64,000 nt of DNA from assembly GCA_017644045.1 (NCBI GenBank), contig JAEPMI010000007.1:496001-560000 (forward strand), in the 5' to 3' direction. This document shows, one piece after another, positions 6,688 to 15,461 of the stretch. Each line of letters starts with the position of its first letter. The stretch's first letter is position 1. The translations under genes were made by a program, and so were the position numbers. The notes under the pieces are model-generated. The model saw only the letters and a program-made list of their open reading frames with translations, was not told the origin of the DNA and ran no database searches. The DNA comes from Deltaproteobacteria bacterium. GTDB lineage: Bacteria; Myxococcota_A; Polyangia; Polyangiales; Houyiibacteriaceae.

Positions 6688-7664
6688 GATGGGCACCCCT
6701 GCGCGATCCAGAGCTCCACGAGTCCCTCGATGTGATCGCGCCACCAGTAGATCGTGTCGGCCTCGCTTTCGCCGACGCCCGGGTAGGTCGGTCCGATGAC
6801 GACGATGTAGCCCTTGGCGAAGTCGACCGAGCAGTACTGGCCCCCCAAGCCGAAGGTGGACATGCGCGGATAGGGCGCGCCGCCCGAGCAGACGAAGCGC
6901 GAGTGGCGGCACTCGAGCCACCACCCGAAGCTCATCCGCCAGTCCTCGCCGATGTCGCTCGCGACGTCGAACGCCTCGCCCGCGAGCGCCTGGTCGGTGC
7001 CAGCGGTCTGGTCCGAGGTGAACTCGTCGTAGAGCGCCGAGCTCATCCCCGCGACTGCGCCTGCGAGAACGTCCTCGAGGAAGTCCGCATACTCCGAGGC
7101 GGGCCCGGTGCCCTTGCGCGCGGCCGAGTAGATCGGGCCATCGAGCACCATGCTGGGGAAGTAGCCCGTCGTGTTCACCCACTGCGCGAACAGGTCGGCG
7201 AAGGACGTGGCGCCGATCGCGCCGCGCACCATCTCGCCCGAGATGTCCTCGTTGTCCGTGTCGTAGGTGTGCCTTTGGCCGCCCGAGCGGCCGTTGCTCA
7301 CGCCGTCGGGAAGCGCGGCGACCCGGGCCTGGTAGTCGGCCTGGTCGGAGGCGACCACCCAGGGTCGCTGTCCCGCAGCGATCCCCGACGTAAACGCGAG
7401 CGCATGCCGGAGCGTCGCCGTCGCCTCGACGCCGGTTCCGGTCCACCCAGGGATGTGATCGGTCACGAGGTCGTCGAGGCCCAGGGTCGGCTCCTGGTCG
7501 ACGTGGTAGAGCATCGCCGCAGCGACCAGCGGCTTCGTCGTCGAGTGCCAAGGGATGCTCGCGTTCTTCACCGCAGCCCCGACCGCCTCGTGGATCTCGG
7601 CCGCGTGCGCCGGGACGCGAACGATGATCTCCATGTCGCCGGAGTGGTGACTCGCGGCCGCCAA
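6684..7664 (-). CDS. Serine beta-lactamase/PBP-fold protein in the tail region (326 aa)
   Basis: Class C beta-lactamase-like signatures are present: an SxxK box (S41-T-T-K44), the LRHALAFTSG box (about 85-94) that corresponds to the common LLxHTSG motif, YDTDN (134-138) in place of YxN, and a C-terminal GLGGQ in place of the HxG/KTG box. Such proteins are D-Ala-D-Ala peptidases or esterases. Position next to tail-fibre genes suggests a virion-borne enzyme acting on host envelope or peptidoglycan. The annotated TTG start is weak; the frame is open upstream to a CTG at 7721 that overlaps the previous stop (CTGA), which would add 19 residues. Confidence 0.7.
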   Translation of the reverse strand: MAAASHHSGDMEIIVRVPAHAAEIHEAVGAAVKNASIPWHSTTKPLVAAAMLYHVDQEPTLGLDDLVTDHIPGWTGTGVEATATLRHALAFTSGIAAGQRPWVVASDQADYQARVAALPDGVSNGRSGGQRHTYDTDNEDISGEMVRGAIGATSFADLFAQWVNTTGYFPSMVLDGPIYSAARKGTGPASEYADFLEDVLAGAVAGMSSALYDEFTSDQTAGTDQALAGEAFDVASDIGEDWRMSFGWWLECRHSRFVCSGGAPYPRMSTFGLGGQYCSVDFAKGYIVVIGPTYPGVGESEADTIYWWRDHIEGLVELWIAQGCPS

Positions 7665-7717
7665 GGCGATCGCGCTCTCGATGTTCCCCCGGGTGACCTG
7701 AACGGCCCCCTGGGGGC

Positions 7718-8830
7718 TCAGGCCAAAGGGCGTCCCACGGTTCCTCCAAGGTGCCCGCCGCCAGGCCCGTTGCTGGCCGACCCGACGCGAGCGTTGCCGG
7801 CCGACCAGGTTCCGGTGATCGCCACCGTAGCGCCACCGTCCACTCCGAAGGTCCCGCCCGCGAAGTCGACATTCATCGTCAGCTCGTCACCCGCCGAGGG
7901 TGCGATGGTGCGGTCGTAGTTCACGCCGCCGATGCGAAGCCGCGCGGTGGTGCCGGCGACGATCGCGAGATAGTTGTTGGCGTCGATCCAGAAGACGTAG
8001 GCCGTGGCGGGTGCGTCGGCTGCGTCCCACTCGACGCCGACCGACACGTCCCAGGTGCCATCGAAGAACGAAGCGTCGATGTCGGCCACCGACATCACCA
8101 CGTCGTCCGGAAGGCCGTGCCGGGAAGCGACGGTGCGGACGTAGGGCTGCGCGAAGTCGCCCTGGATCAGCGAGAGGCCCCAGACGTGGAAGTCCGCTCC
8201 GTCGGTGCTCTCGATGAGCCCGCAAAGCGGGGAGCTGCCGCCGCTGCCGCCGTCGAGTACCCGCGTGTAGAGCGTCCAGTCATCGCCGGGCGTGACGTCC
8301 TCGGCGAGCTCGGTGCTCAGGTCGGCGTTGCGGTAGTAGAGCGTCACGCTGGCGCCGGCCGCCGCCACCGCCTGCTTCAACCAGACCTGATAGACCACCT
8401 GACCCGTCGGACCGCCGCTCACGGTCTGCCGGACCTGGCCGCCGGCGCCGCCTGCCGCGAACGTTAGCCGGTCGGCGTCGCTCTCGCCGTCGGGTGCCGT
8501 CGCGTCATCCGCGGTGATCGTCGGGCTGTTGAGCTTGGCCCACGCCGACTGTGTGAGGTCTTCGCTGTACTGCAGGAAGTTCCGCCGCAGCCGGCCGATT
8601 GCGATGGCGCCGTCGTCGAGGATTCGGCCCTCGTTGATGGCTGCCCACTTTGTCGCGGCCGGGAAGTCCCACGCGCCTCCGCGCGGGTCCTGGACGGCGG
8701 CCTCGGTGACCGCGAGCGGGTAGCCCGTGGGGTCGCGGTCGACCGTCGCGTCCGCGTAGTCCATGAGTGGACCAGCAGCCGCCTCGCCGCCCAGCCCCGC
8801 GACCACGCTCATGATGGAGCGAGCGACCAT
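7718..8830 (-). CDS. Tail fibre/receptor-binding protein with carbohydrate-binding-like domain (370 aa)
   Basis: Start ATG 8830 in a TGATG overlap. An N-terminal segment mentions GAWDFPAATKWAAINEGR, followed by FLQYSEDLTQSAWAK, a motif very common in phage tail proteins at the start of a jelly-roll, carbohydrate-binding-like domain (about 75-220). A second beta-rich domain follows (about 230-365). It is the last large tail gene and is likely the receptor-binding or fibre protein. The C-terminus is Gly-rich. Confidence 0.7.
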   Translation of the reverse strand: MVARSIMSVVAGLGGEAAAGPLMDYADATVDRDPTGYPLAVTEAAVQDPRGGAWDFPAATKWAAINEGRILDDGAIAIGRLRRNFLQYSEDLTQSAWAKLNSPTITADDATAPDGESDADRLTFAAGGAGGQVRQTVSGGPTGQVVYQVWLKQAVAAAGASVTLYYRNADLSTELAEDVTPGDDWTLYTRVLDGGSGGSSPLCGLIESTDGADFHVWGLSLIQGDFAQPYVRTVASRHGLPDDVVMSVADIDASFFDGTWDVSVGVEWDAADAPATAYVFWIDANNYLAIVAGTTARLRIGGVNYDRTIAPSAGDELTMNVDFAGGTFGVDGGATVAITGTWSAGNARVGSASNGPGGGHLGGTVGRPLA

Positions 8831-9282
8831 CAGCTCACCGCGCCGTCGACCCTCGACGTGGTGGGCGAGCCGGCGCGCACGCCGATCGACGCCTTCCCGC
8901 GGGTCGCGAGAGTGAAGGTGGTCGCGGTGCCCGAGCCCTTCTCGCCCTCCATGACGGTGGTCCCGTCGCCGGCGATGGTGACCGAGCCAGCGCCGTGTGC
9001 CGCCTCGATGAGGACGAACCACCCCTCGGGCAGTCCGTCCGGCACGGTGAACGCGCGGCCGCCGGCGTTGGTGCACCGGATGGTCTTCCCGCCGTCCGCC
9101 TCGACGAGCGCGCGGGCGCCGGTGGCCGAGTCGACCTCGACGTTCTCACGGGAGAGCATCTCGCGGAGCAGCGCGAGATCCACCTTGAGGCTAGCGGTGT
9201 CCTCGTCATAGACCGCGAGCAGGTGCGTCCAGTCCCAGGTGCCGCGCTCGAGCGCGGTGCGGTCGCTGACCTTACGTCCCAT
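8830..9282 (-). CDS. Small tail structural protein (150 aa)
   Basis: Begins with a WDWTHLLAVYDEDTASLKVD segment and continues as a beta-rich domain with the phrase AFTVPDGLPEGWFVLIEAA and Gly/Thr repeats typical of tail-fibre adaptor domains. Overlaps both neighbours (TGATG). Lies between the YmfQ-like protein and the fibre gene, in the position of tail-fibre accessory genes in Mu-like phages. Confidence 0.6.
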   Translation of the reverse strand: MGRKVSDRTALERGTWDWTHLLAVYDEDTASLKVDLALLREMLSRENVEVDSATGARALVEADGGKTIRCTNAGGRAFTVPDGLPEGWFVLIEAAHGAGSVTIAGDGTTVMEGEKGSGTATTFTLATRGKASIGVRAGSPTTSRVDGAVS

Positions 9283-9845
9283 CAGGCTTCCTCCACGACG
9301 TGGTCAGCGCCCTCTTCCTCGAGGACGAGCGTGAAGCCGTCCTCCTCGACCTCGAACTCCACCACGTCGAAGACCAGCGTCCCGGTGGCGTGCTTCTCGC
9401 GGTTGGCCGCCGCCTCGAGCTCCGCGTTCGTGGCGTCGGCGTAGGTGATGGTCGCCTCGTCGACGTCGGTGTGTTCGCGCGAGACGAACTCGAGCGGAGC
9501 GCTGGGGCTGGCGAAGATCGAGCACAGCTCCTTGAACCGCGCGACCGTGAGCGGTCCGGTGGTCCAGTGGACGTGCAGCGCCCGGCGGGCCACCTCGAGC
9601 GGCCCAGCGGGGCCGTCCGGATCGAGGGTGCCCAGGCCGGTCAGCCCGGCGAGCCTCACCAGGTCCTCGAGCATCTCGGTCGACGAGCTCGGCAGCGCCT
9701 CGAGGAGCGCGTCCTGAACGCGGGCCTGGACGCGGTCGAGCTCCTCGGCGAGGCCACCGAGGAGCGTCTGCAGCACGGAGCCCGGACGGCGGGTCCAGGC
9801 GATGCCGCGCGGCAAGAGCGCGTTGAGCTGGTCGAGGGCCGCCAC
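9282..9845 (-). CDS. YmfQ/DUF2313 tail protein, Mu gp48-like (187 aa)
   Basis: The N-terminal LNALLPRGIAWTRRPGSVLQ and the following long helix (EELDRVQARVQDALLEALPSS) match the DUF2313/YmfQ family, which joins baseplate to tail fibre in Mu-like phages. A GTG at 9845, two bases after the stop of a small upstream frame, is preferred; a TTG at 9875 would add ten residues. Follows the two baseplate J genes as expected. Confidence 0.8.
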   Translation of the reverse strand: MAALDQLNALLPRGIAWTRRPGSVLQTLLGGLAEELDRVQARVQDALLEALPSSSTEMLEDLVRLAGLTGLGTLDPDGPAGPLEVARRALHVHWTTGPLTVARFKELCSIFASPSAPLEFVSREHTDVDEATITYADATNAELEAAANREKHATGTLVFDVVEFEVEEDGFTLVLEEEGADHVVEEA

Positions 9846-9847
9846 GG

Positions 9848-9964
9848 TCAGACCTTGCGACCCCGCGAGTCCCAACCGGGTAGGGTCTGATCGGCGGGCT
9901 TCATCGCTTCGACCGTCGCGCCAGCCGTGGCGCCACAGCTACGCGCCACGCGGCTGGGCTTCAT
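9848..9964 (-). CDS. Possible mini-protein between baseplate and YmfQ genes (38 aa)
   Basis: ATG 9964 has a strong ribosome site (GGGAGG, seven bases upstream) and the frame ends two bases before the GTG of the YmfQ gene. It begins MKPSRVARSCG and contains an internal second MKP. It fills the otherwise empty 136-bp gap after the hairpin at 9985-10009. Short length and lack of homology keep confidence low; it could also be a leader that couples translation of the YmfQ gene. Confidence 0.35.
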   Translation of the reverse strand: MKPSRVARSCGATAGATVEAMKPADQTLPGWDSRGRKV

Positions 9965-9984
9965 GGTCGGAGCCTCCCTGTCGC

Positions 9985-10009
9985 CGCGTGGAGTCAGCTA
10001 CTCCACGCG
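9985..10009 (-). repeat. Stem-loop repeat, copy 1
   Basis: A perfect 10-bp stem with a five-base CAGCT loop starts five bases (minus-strand sense) after the stop region of the baseplate J gene. The 25 bases are identical to 24098-24122 and the inner 21 to 25481-25501. No U-run follows, so a classic intrinsic terminator is unlikely; RNA processing, partial termination or protection of the 3' end are possible. Confidence 0.8.
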
Positions 10010-10011
10010 AA

Positions 10012-11121
10012 TCACAGCCAGGTGATCGTCGCGGACGCGAGCACCGTCCCGGCCGCCGCGGTCCACGCCGAGCTCGGGATGGAGAGCACGTGGCTCTCGA
10101 GGCCCTCGGCCAGGCTGATCGCCTCCTGGATCCGCGAGACCGGGATCGTGTTCCCGGGGCCCTGGGCGATCGCCTCCCGAACGAACATGGCCCGGAGCTC
10201 GAGCTCCACCTGCTCGCGGACGTCGGCGTTGTCCGGTGTGATCGCCACGGAGAGCGAGCGGTTGGCGGTCGCGACCGAGCTCGCGGTGACGTCCACGGTG
10301 ATCGGCGCGTGCTCGTCGAGGTAGGCCTGGATCGGCGCCACCTGGGACGTGATCACGCCCGCCAGCGCGCCGCCGGGGTCGACGCCGGCGACGGGGCCGG
10401 TGATGTCGGCCAGGTAGACCGCCACCGTGCCGTCTCCGGACTCCTCCGGTCGCTCCCAGGCGAGGAGAGCGCCCCCGCGGAGCGCGAGGGTCACGTAGTG
10501 GCCTGGGGCGCCACCGAGGGCCTCCTGGGCCATCCGATCAAGCAGCCGCGTCCGGAGCTCGCGGTCCTCCTCGCGGTCCGCCCCGCCGGTCCACTTGAAG
10601 GGCGGGATCTCGGTGAAGAGGTCGCCGAACGCTGCGCCCGGGGACGTGACGCCGGTGAGAGGCGTGAGCAGGTGGATCGGCTCCTCGCCGTCCAGGTTCT
10701 GAGCCGCGCCGGTGGCCTCCGCCTCGAAGGTAACCGTCCGGAACCCGGCGCCGTAGTCGACGGGCTGATACTCGGTGACGACGTAGGTGTAGCCCCGGTC
10801 GTCTCGCGCCCGATGGCCGATGGGAATCGCCGGGTCGGCGACCGTGCCCTCGTCGACGGCGAAGAGCGCGATCCCTGAGGACTCGGAGGCCTCGATCCGG
10901 GTCTTGCTGAACATCCGGGCCCACCGGACGAGCTGGATCCCCGAGACCTTGTCGGGCAGGACCTGGCGCCCGAACCACGCGATGTGACCGTGGAGGCCGT
11001 GGACCGCGCCGGGGAGGACCCGCGCGAGCACCGCCTCGACGCTTCGGCGGAGCACCTGGGGCCCGAGCTCGGCGCGAGCGCGGCGGATCAGGTCGATGAG
11101 ACTGGGGCGGCGGAAGGGCAT
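10012..11121 (-). CDS. Baseplate J-like protein, copy 2 (Mu gp47/P2 gpJ family, 369 aa)
   Basis: The N-terminal MPFRRPSLIDLIRRARAEL, followed by a LHGHIAWFGRQVLPDK segment and a C-terminal domain with the ADVREQVELELRAMFVRE helix and a GNTIPVSRIQEAI motif, is typical of baseplate J proteins that form the baseplate wedge ring of contractile tails. It lies two bases after a paralogue (11123-12175) with the same domain order. A stem-loop repeat directly follows its stop. Confidence 0.88.
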   Translation of the reverse strand: MPFRRPSLIDLIRRARAELGPQVLRRSVEAVLARVLPGAVHGLHGHIAWFGRQVLPDKVSGIQLVRWARMFSKTRIEASESSGIALFAVDEGTVADPAIPIGHRARDDRGYTYVVTEYQPVDYGAGFRTVTFEAEATGAAQNLDGEEPIHLLTPLTGVTSPGAAFGDLFTEIPPFKWTGGADREEDRELRTRLLDRMAQEALGGAPGHYVTLALRGGALLAWERPEESGDGTVAVYLADITGPVAGVDPGGALAGVITSQVAPIQAYLDEHAPITVDVTASSVATANRSLSVAITPDNADVREQVELELRAMFVREAIAQGPGNTIPVSRIQEAISLAEGLESHVLSIPSSAWTAAAGTVLASATITWL

Positions 11122-11122
11122 C

Positions 11123-12175
11123 TCAGATGAACGACGTGGAGTCGTAGGTCAGGAGGTGGTTGTTCGAGGCGGACGACACCGGGAAGCTCGAGGGGGTGGA
11201 GATGTCGTGGTCGATCTCGCCCGGGGCCCGAGAGACTGCGTGTCGGATCTGGGAGAGCACGAGGTTCCCGCCCGGAGCCATGTCGTCGCGCATGAGACGC
11301 TTCAGCTCGGTGATCACCTCCGCCTCCGGACCGGTGTCGACGAGGAGCTCCACCTCGAAGGCGACCGCCTGGGCGGTGGGGGCGATCACATCGACGGTCA
11401 TCGTCGAGGGAGCCTTGGTGTTCAAGTAGTTCTGGACCTCGAGGCGCCGGAAGGCGCTCGGGATGGTCACGAGGAGCGGGTCGGTCTCGTTCTCGTCGAC
11501 GAAGAGAAGGTCGACGGTCCGCGGCGAGGTTCGCGCCGGGTACTCCCACGCCCGCAGCACGCCGGGCACCTCGAGGGCCCAGGAGACGAAGTCGCCTTCG
11601 GCGCCGCCTCGAGGCGGATGGGCGTATCGGTAGAGGAGCCGATCGCGGAGCTGGTCCAGGCTCTCGGGGTCGGTGCCGCTGGCGGTGCCCGGGGAGGCGA
11701 GCAGGCCGGTCGACTCGACGCCGGCGACGGGAGACTGGAGCCGGATCTCGGAGGCGGTGCCGAGGTTGGCCTCGGAGCCCGTGTCGAGCGCCTGCAGGAC
11801 CGCGGTGCAGGTCCCGCCCATCGAAGTACTCGAGAGGACCTCGAAGCCGATCGCGCCCACCTTGCCGATCGTGCCGGCGGGGATCGTGTCGTTGGCGGCG
11901 GCGGCGAAGGTGGCGGTCCCGGTCGCCTTGGAGCCCGGGCGAGCTCGGAGGCCCTTGATCCGCGCCCACCGGACCATCACGTCGTCCTCGCACTGGTCGA
12001 TGAGCATCTGGACGATCTGGAACTGCAGATGCCCATAGAGGCCGTGAGCCAGGCCACCGGTGAGCTTGGCCAGGGTCTCCTCGATCGTGCGGGGGATCGG
12101 GTACTGCCCGAAGGCGGCCTCGAGGTCGCCCCGGACGCGGGCGATGATGTCGCGGAGGGTGTCGCGCCGGAACAT
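11123..12175 (-). CDS. Baseplate J-like protein, copy 1 (350 aa)
   Basis: Same layout as the next gene: MFRRDTLRDIIARVRGDLEA at the N-terminus, LAHGLYGHLQFQIVQML, then a beta-rich centre and a C-terminal PEAEVITELKRLMRDDM helix with LVLSQIRHAV. Start ATG 12175 overlaps the gp46-like stop. Two tandem J-type genes are unusual; the copies are diverged, so each probably has its own position in the baseplate. Confidence 0.88.
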   Translation of the reverse strand: MFRRDTLRDIIARVRGDLEAAFGQYPIPRTIEETLAKLTGGLAHGLYGHLQFQIVQMLIDQCEDDVMVRWARIKGLRARPGSKATGTATFAAAANDTIPAGTIGKVGAIGFEVLSSTSMGGTCTAVLQALDTGSEANLGTASEIRLQSPVAGVESTGLLASPGTASGTDPESLDQLRDRLLYRYAHPPRGGAEGDFVSWALEVPGVLRAWEYPARTSPRTVDLLFVDENETDPLLVTIPSAFRRLEVQNYLNTKAPSTMTVDVIAPTAQAVAFEVELLVDTGPEAEVITELKRLMRDDMAPGGNLVLSQIRHAVSRAPGEIDHDISTPSSFPVSSASNNHLLTYDSTSFI

Positions 12176-12606
12176 CAGAGCTCTCCCGTGAAGACGACCT
12201 CGCGCTGGTCGTCGGCTGCGATCGCGCGAACCGTGTAGCCGATGGTCTCGCTCCGGATCACCGCGGCCGCCACGGTGATCGAGGTGCAGACCTCGTCCTC
12301 GAGGAGCCAGGCGAGGCACTCGCGAACCGCGCCCTCGATCTCCCTGCAGGTGGCGGAGTCGGCGCGGCCGCGGGCGCGCACCGCCCAGAGACGCGAGCCC
12401 TCGAGGTCGGCGGGGTCCTCGGGGAACGCCTCGCCCCACCAGCCGCCGAGGCCCACGCCCTCAGGGACCTCGCCCTCGGTGACGCGGTGGTCGGTGTGGA
12501 TGGAGGCGAGGATCGCCGTGAGCAGCGGATCCGCCTCCTCGAGCTGGGTGCCGTCGAAGACGAGGTCGCACTCGCGGGTCGCGGGGTCGAAGCGAAGGGA
12601 GAGCAT
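12175..12606 (-). CDS. Baseplate wedge protein, Mu gp46-like (143 aa)
   Basis: The pattern LRFDPATRECDLVFDG, ADPLLTAILASIHTD and GWWGEAFP is characteristic of the GP46 family (T4 gp25-like lysozyme-fold baseplate component). ATG 12606 is chosen because it overlaps the preceding stop; the 21-residue upstream extension is a shadow. Order gp45-gp46-gp47-gp48 is conserved. Confidence 0.85.
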   Translation of the reverse strand: MLSLRFDPATRECDLVFDGTQLEEADPLLTAILASIHTDHRVTEGEVPEGVGLGGWWGEAFPEDPADLEGSRLWAVRARGRADSATCREIEGAVRECLAWLLEDEVCTSITVAAAVIRSETIGYTVRAIAADDQREVVFTGEL

Positions 12607-13166
12607 CAGGGTTCCACCTTCACCTTGGAGGACCCGACATCGGTCGCAGGCGTTGGCGGCGTGCCCCACGCGGTAACAAACGCCCCGTGGATCGCGGCGC
12701 CCCCGTCGTTCGGGACCGGCGCTATGCCAGCGAAGGCGTCGAGCGCAGCCTTGATCGCGTCGATCTCAGCGTTGACCGCCGAGGCCAGCGGCACCTGATC
12801 GGAGGCGTTCTTGGCGCCAAGGCTGAGAGTCTCGTCCGAGGCGGCGAACGCGAGCCAGTTGCCGTTGATGTAGAGCCCGCCCTCCCCGTCCTCGAGGTCG
12901 TCGGTCGGGCACGTGTCGCGATGGACCGCCACGATCCCCACCGGCCGCGCCGGGTCGCCGTTGATGCACAGCATCACGAGCTCGGCGCCGGGAGGCGGCT
13001 TGAAGCGAACTCCCTGCATCTGCAGGAGCGGAACCTCGTCATCCGTGTAGTCGTCGTCGACCTGGACCTGGACCTGGATCGCCTTGGTCGTCGTCTTCGC
13101 GATCTTGACGATTCCGTCGTGAATCATGCCGCGCACCTTCGCGAAGACGGTGCTCAGTCCTGCCAT
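12606..13166 (-). CDS. Baseplate spike/assembly protein, Mu gp45-like (186 aa)
   Basis: Contains a PLLQMQGVRFKPPPGAELVM stretch and GDPARPVGIVAVHRD, the conserved core of the Mu gp45/phage baseplate assembly protein V family (central membrane-piercing spike of contractile tails). The C-terminus is a short Gly/Ala/Pro tail with helix. Its start overlaps the hub gene by 13 bp. Confidence 0.85.
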   Translation of the reverse strand: MAGLSTVFAKVRGMIHDGIVKIAKTTTKAIQVQVQVDDDYTDDEVPLLQMQGVRFKPPPGAELVMLCINGDPARPVGIVAVHRDTCPTDDLEDGEGGLYINGNWLAFAASDETLSLGAKNASDQVPLASAVNAEIDAIKAALDAFAGIAPVPNDGGAAIHGAFVTAWGTPPTPATDVGSSKVKVEP

Positions 13167-14194
13167 CGGGTCCCCCTTCGCCTCGCCGGGTAGTCGACCA
13201 CCGCGTCGAACGCCTCGGGCCGGGTGAGCTCGAGCTCGGTTCGGTGTTCGGAGATGCCGTGCTTCAAGGTCGTGCGCACGACGAGGAGGACGGCGTCGAT
13301 GCCGCGGCGCTCGTCTTCGACCTTCACGCGGGTGTTCGGGCGCCAGATGTCGCCCTCCTCAGTGTGCCATCCGCGAACCCGGTAGACGATCCGCTCCGAC
13401 CGTCCCGCTCGCTGGTTGCGCTCGAGGAAGGCCCGGCGCCGAACGGCTGCGACGCTCTCGCCGTTCGCGGGCACCACCATGCGCCGAAGCCGGTCCACGC
13501 CCTCGTCGGTCACCACCTCACGGATGGTCGTCAGGTTCCCGGTGTCCTCGTCTCGCCGGCGGCCCTTGCCCTTCACCACGTACTCGGAGAACCGCCCCTT
13601 CCAAGATCGGGTGCGCTTGGAGGAGGTCGCGATGGTTCCGGGGAGTCTCGTTCGCGTTTCGCCGGCGCCCGCGTTCGCCAGCACCAGGTCGCCCGCCTGG
13701 TCGAGCAGCACCACGCCGCGCGCCTTGGCCGCCTTCTGGAGTTCGACGGCGATGGTCGTGCCCTCGGTGAGCTTCCATCGTCCGAAGGGGTCGATGCCCT
13801 CCGTCTCATCGAAGATCGCGATCCCGTAGTCCTTGGTCAGCTCGGTGGCGAGGTCGATCAGCGAGATGTCCCGGAAGACCTGCGACTCGGAGAACGTGGA
13901 GCACTCCACGATGTCCCCGAGCTTGCTGGTGCCGATCAGCTTCCCCTTCGTCCGGCCTGGCTCGTCGTCGTCTTCGTCGTCCTCGATGTGGCCACCGAAG
14001 ATCGGCTCGCCATCCACGGCGAGCTCCACCGGCTCGCCGGCCTCGAGGATCGCGCTCCCTCCGCCCTCGAGCTTGTCAGCGAAGTACTCGAGCGAGAACG
14101 TGGAGGCGAACCGGTCCATCGACGCGGTGACCTCGCCCTTCTCGAACCCCGCGACCGTGCGGCCGCTGACCTTCAGCTGCAGCTGGCTAGTCAC
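13154..14194 (-). CDS. Baseplate hub protein, Mu gp44/P2 gpD-like (346 aa)
   Basis: LQLKVSGRTVAGFEKGEV at the N-terminus, FSLEYF, AVDGEPIFGGHIED, and a C-terminal RGWHTEEGDIWRPNTRVKVE domain are the hallmarks of the gp27-like hub family (Mu gp44). It forms the trimeric hub on which the spike sits. Overlaps the circulation protein gene by eight bases. Confidence 0.87.
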   Translation of the reverse strand: MTSQLQLKVSGRTVAGFEKGEVTASMDRFASTFSLEYFADKLEGGGSAILEAGEPVELAVDGEPIFGGHIEDDEDDDEPGRTKGKLIGTSKLGDIVECSTFSESQVFRDISLIDLATELTKDYGIAIFDETEGIDPFGRWKLTEGTTIAVELQKAAKARGVVLLDQAGDLVLANAGAGETRTRLPGTIATSSKRTRSWKGRFSEYVVKGKGRRRDEDTGNLTTIREVVTDEGVDRLRRMVVPANGESVAAVRRRAFLERNQRAGRSERIVYRVRGWHTEEGDIWRPNTRVKVEDERRGIDAVLLVVRTTLKHGISEHRTELELTRPEAFDAVVDYPARRRGTRWQD

Positions 14195-15461
14195 GGAGCA
14201 CCTCGAGGGCGGTACCGGCGGGGATCTCCCCAGGGTGCGGCGGATCGTTGCGTTCCACGATCTCGGCGGCGCGGGTCGCGTCCCCGAAAAGGTCGTGAGC
14301 CAGGACCAGGGCGGGGACCGTTACTGCGGGCTCGTGGGTCACGATCTCGGGGAGCTCCGCGGCGGCGGCCTGCAGGTGACGGATCAGCGACACCCGTGCA
14401 GCGGTCAGGGTCGCGTAGACCTCGGCGCCGCCGACGCTCGTTCCACCCGGACCCTCGGAGTCGGTGAGCAGATCCTCGGCGACGTCATCGCTCTCGGCGA
14501 GAGTGGTCAGCGCCTCGTCGCGCGAGCCGAAGGGCACCTCGAGGAGGGCTCGAGCACCTGCAGCCCACGCGCCCTGACGGATCAGGCGGAAGGTCGCGGC
14601 GCGGAATCGGGCGGCCGCCACGCCGTTGGGCGTGACTTCCACCAGGGGGCTGGCGTCGGCGCCGAACGTCACGAGGTCCTCGAAGGCGCGGAGCACCGCC
14701 TCGCCGGCGCCGAGGAACTCGGCGACCCCGTCCTCGAGGGCGCCGATCACTTCGCCGGGGAGCTCGGCCACCGCCTGGATCGCGCCGAGCAGCGCGCGCG
14801 CAGCCGCGCCGGGGGCGGAGGCGAAGGCGTCCAGATCGTCGACGAAGCCCTCGACCCGCTCTGCGTAGTCGTCGACCACGCCGAGCGCCTGGGTCAGCTT
14901 GCCGTGCGCCTCCTCGAGGGCAGCAGTCGCTTCGCTCCACGCCGAGGTGGTCGGCTCGAGGTAGGCGTTCGGGACGTCGGTCACGGCCGTCACCTGGTCG
15001 AAGTCGAGGGCCGTCTCCTCGATGAACGCGTCCAGGTCGCGGTCCGCGATCGCCTCGGTGTCCGCGCCAGAGGTGAGGCCGGTCTCCGAGACGTCGACGC
15101 ACGTGAACGAGATGCTGCAGAAGCCGCCCTCGTTCTTGTGCTCGCGGGTGTGGATCTCGCCGACGATCGAGACCGTTCGTTCCCCGCGCCACGGGTGAAC
15201 GAGTCGACCAGGTCGCGGCTCGCGGAGCGCGGCCTCGAGGGCGTCGCGCCGCTCCATGTAGTCGTCGCCGGCGAGGAACGCCTTGATGACGAATCGCGTG
15301 GGCCCCTGGCCCTTGCGGTCGACCGCGATCGAGCGCTCCGCCTGGTCGCGATCGGGAAACGTGTGCTCGTCCGCGAAGAGCTGCTGACGGGTGTCTCCCG
15401 ACTCGACGAAGAAGCCGACGCCCCGGAAACTCGCCGGGCGCATTTCCTCGCGCCAGGTCAT
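14187..15461 (-). CDS. DNA circulation protein, Mu gpN-like (424 aa)
   Basis: The N-terminal about 130 residues (WREEMRPASFRGVGFFVESG, FPDRDQAERS) match the DNA circularisation protein N-terminal domain; residues 150-424 are long helices rich in Ala/Glu. In Mu, gpN is a tail/baseplate protein needed for DNA circularisation on infection. Gene order tape measure, gpN, hub is as in Mu. Start ATG 15461 overlaps the tape-measure stop. Confidence 0.87.
   Translation of the reverse strand: MTWREEMRPASFRGVGFFVESGDTRQQLFADEHTFPDRDQAERSIAVDRKGQGPTRFVIKAFLAGDDYMERRDALEAALREPRPGRLVHPWRGERTVSIVGEIHTREHKNEGGFCSISFTCVDVSETGLTSGADTEAIADRDLDAFIEETALDFDQVTAVTDVPNAYLEPTTSAWSEATAALEEAHGKLTQALGVVDDYAERVEGFVDDLDAFASAPGAAARALLGAIQAVAELPGEVIGALEDGVAEFLGAGEAVLRAFEDLVTFGADASPLVEVTPNGVAAARFRAATFRLIRQGAWAAGARALLEVPFGSRDEALTTLAESDDVAEDLLTDSEGPGGTSVGGAEVYATLTAARVSLIRHLQAAAAELPEIVTHEPAVTVPALVLAHDLFGDATRAAEIVERNDPPHPGEIPAGTALEVLRD

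Noticed and set aside
9985-10009. Classical intrinsic terminator
   Set aside because: No U-run on either strand and essential virion genes follow downstream in the same operon; reported as a repeat of unknown role instead.
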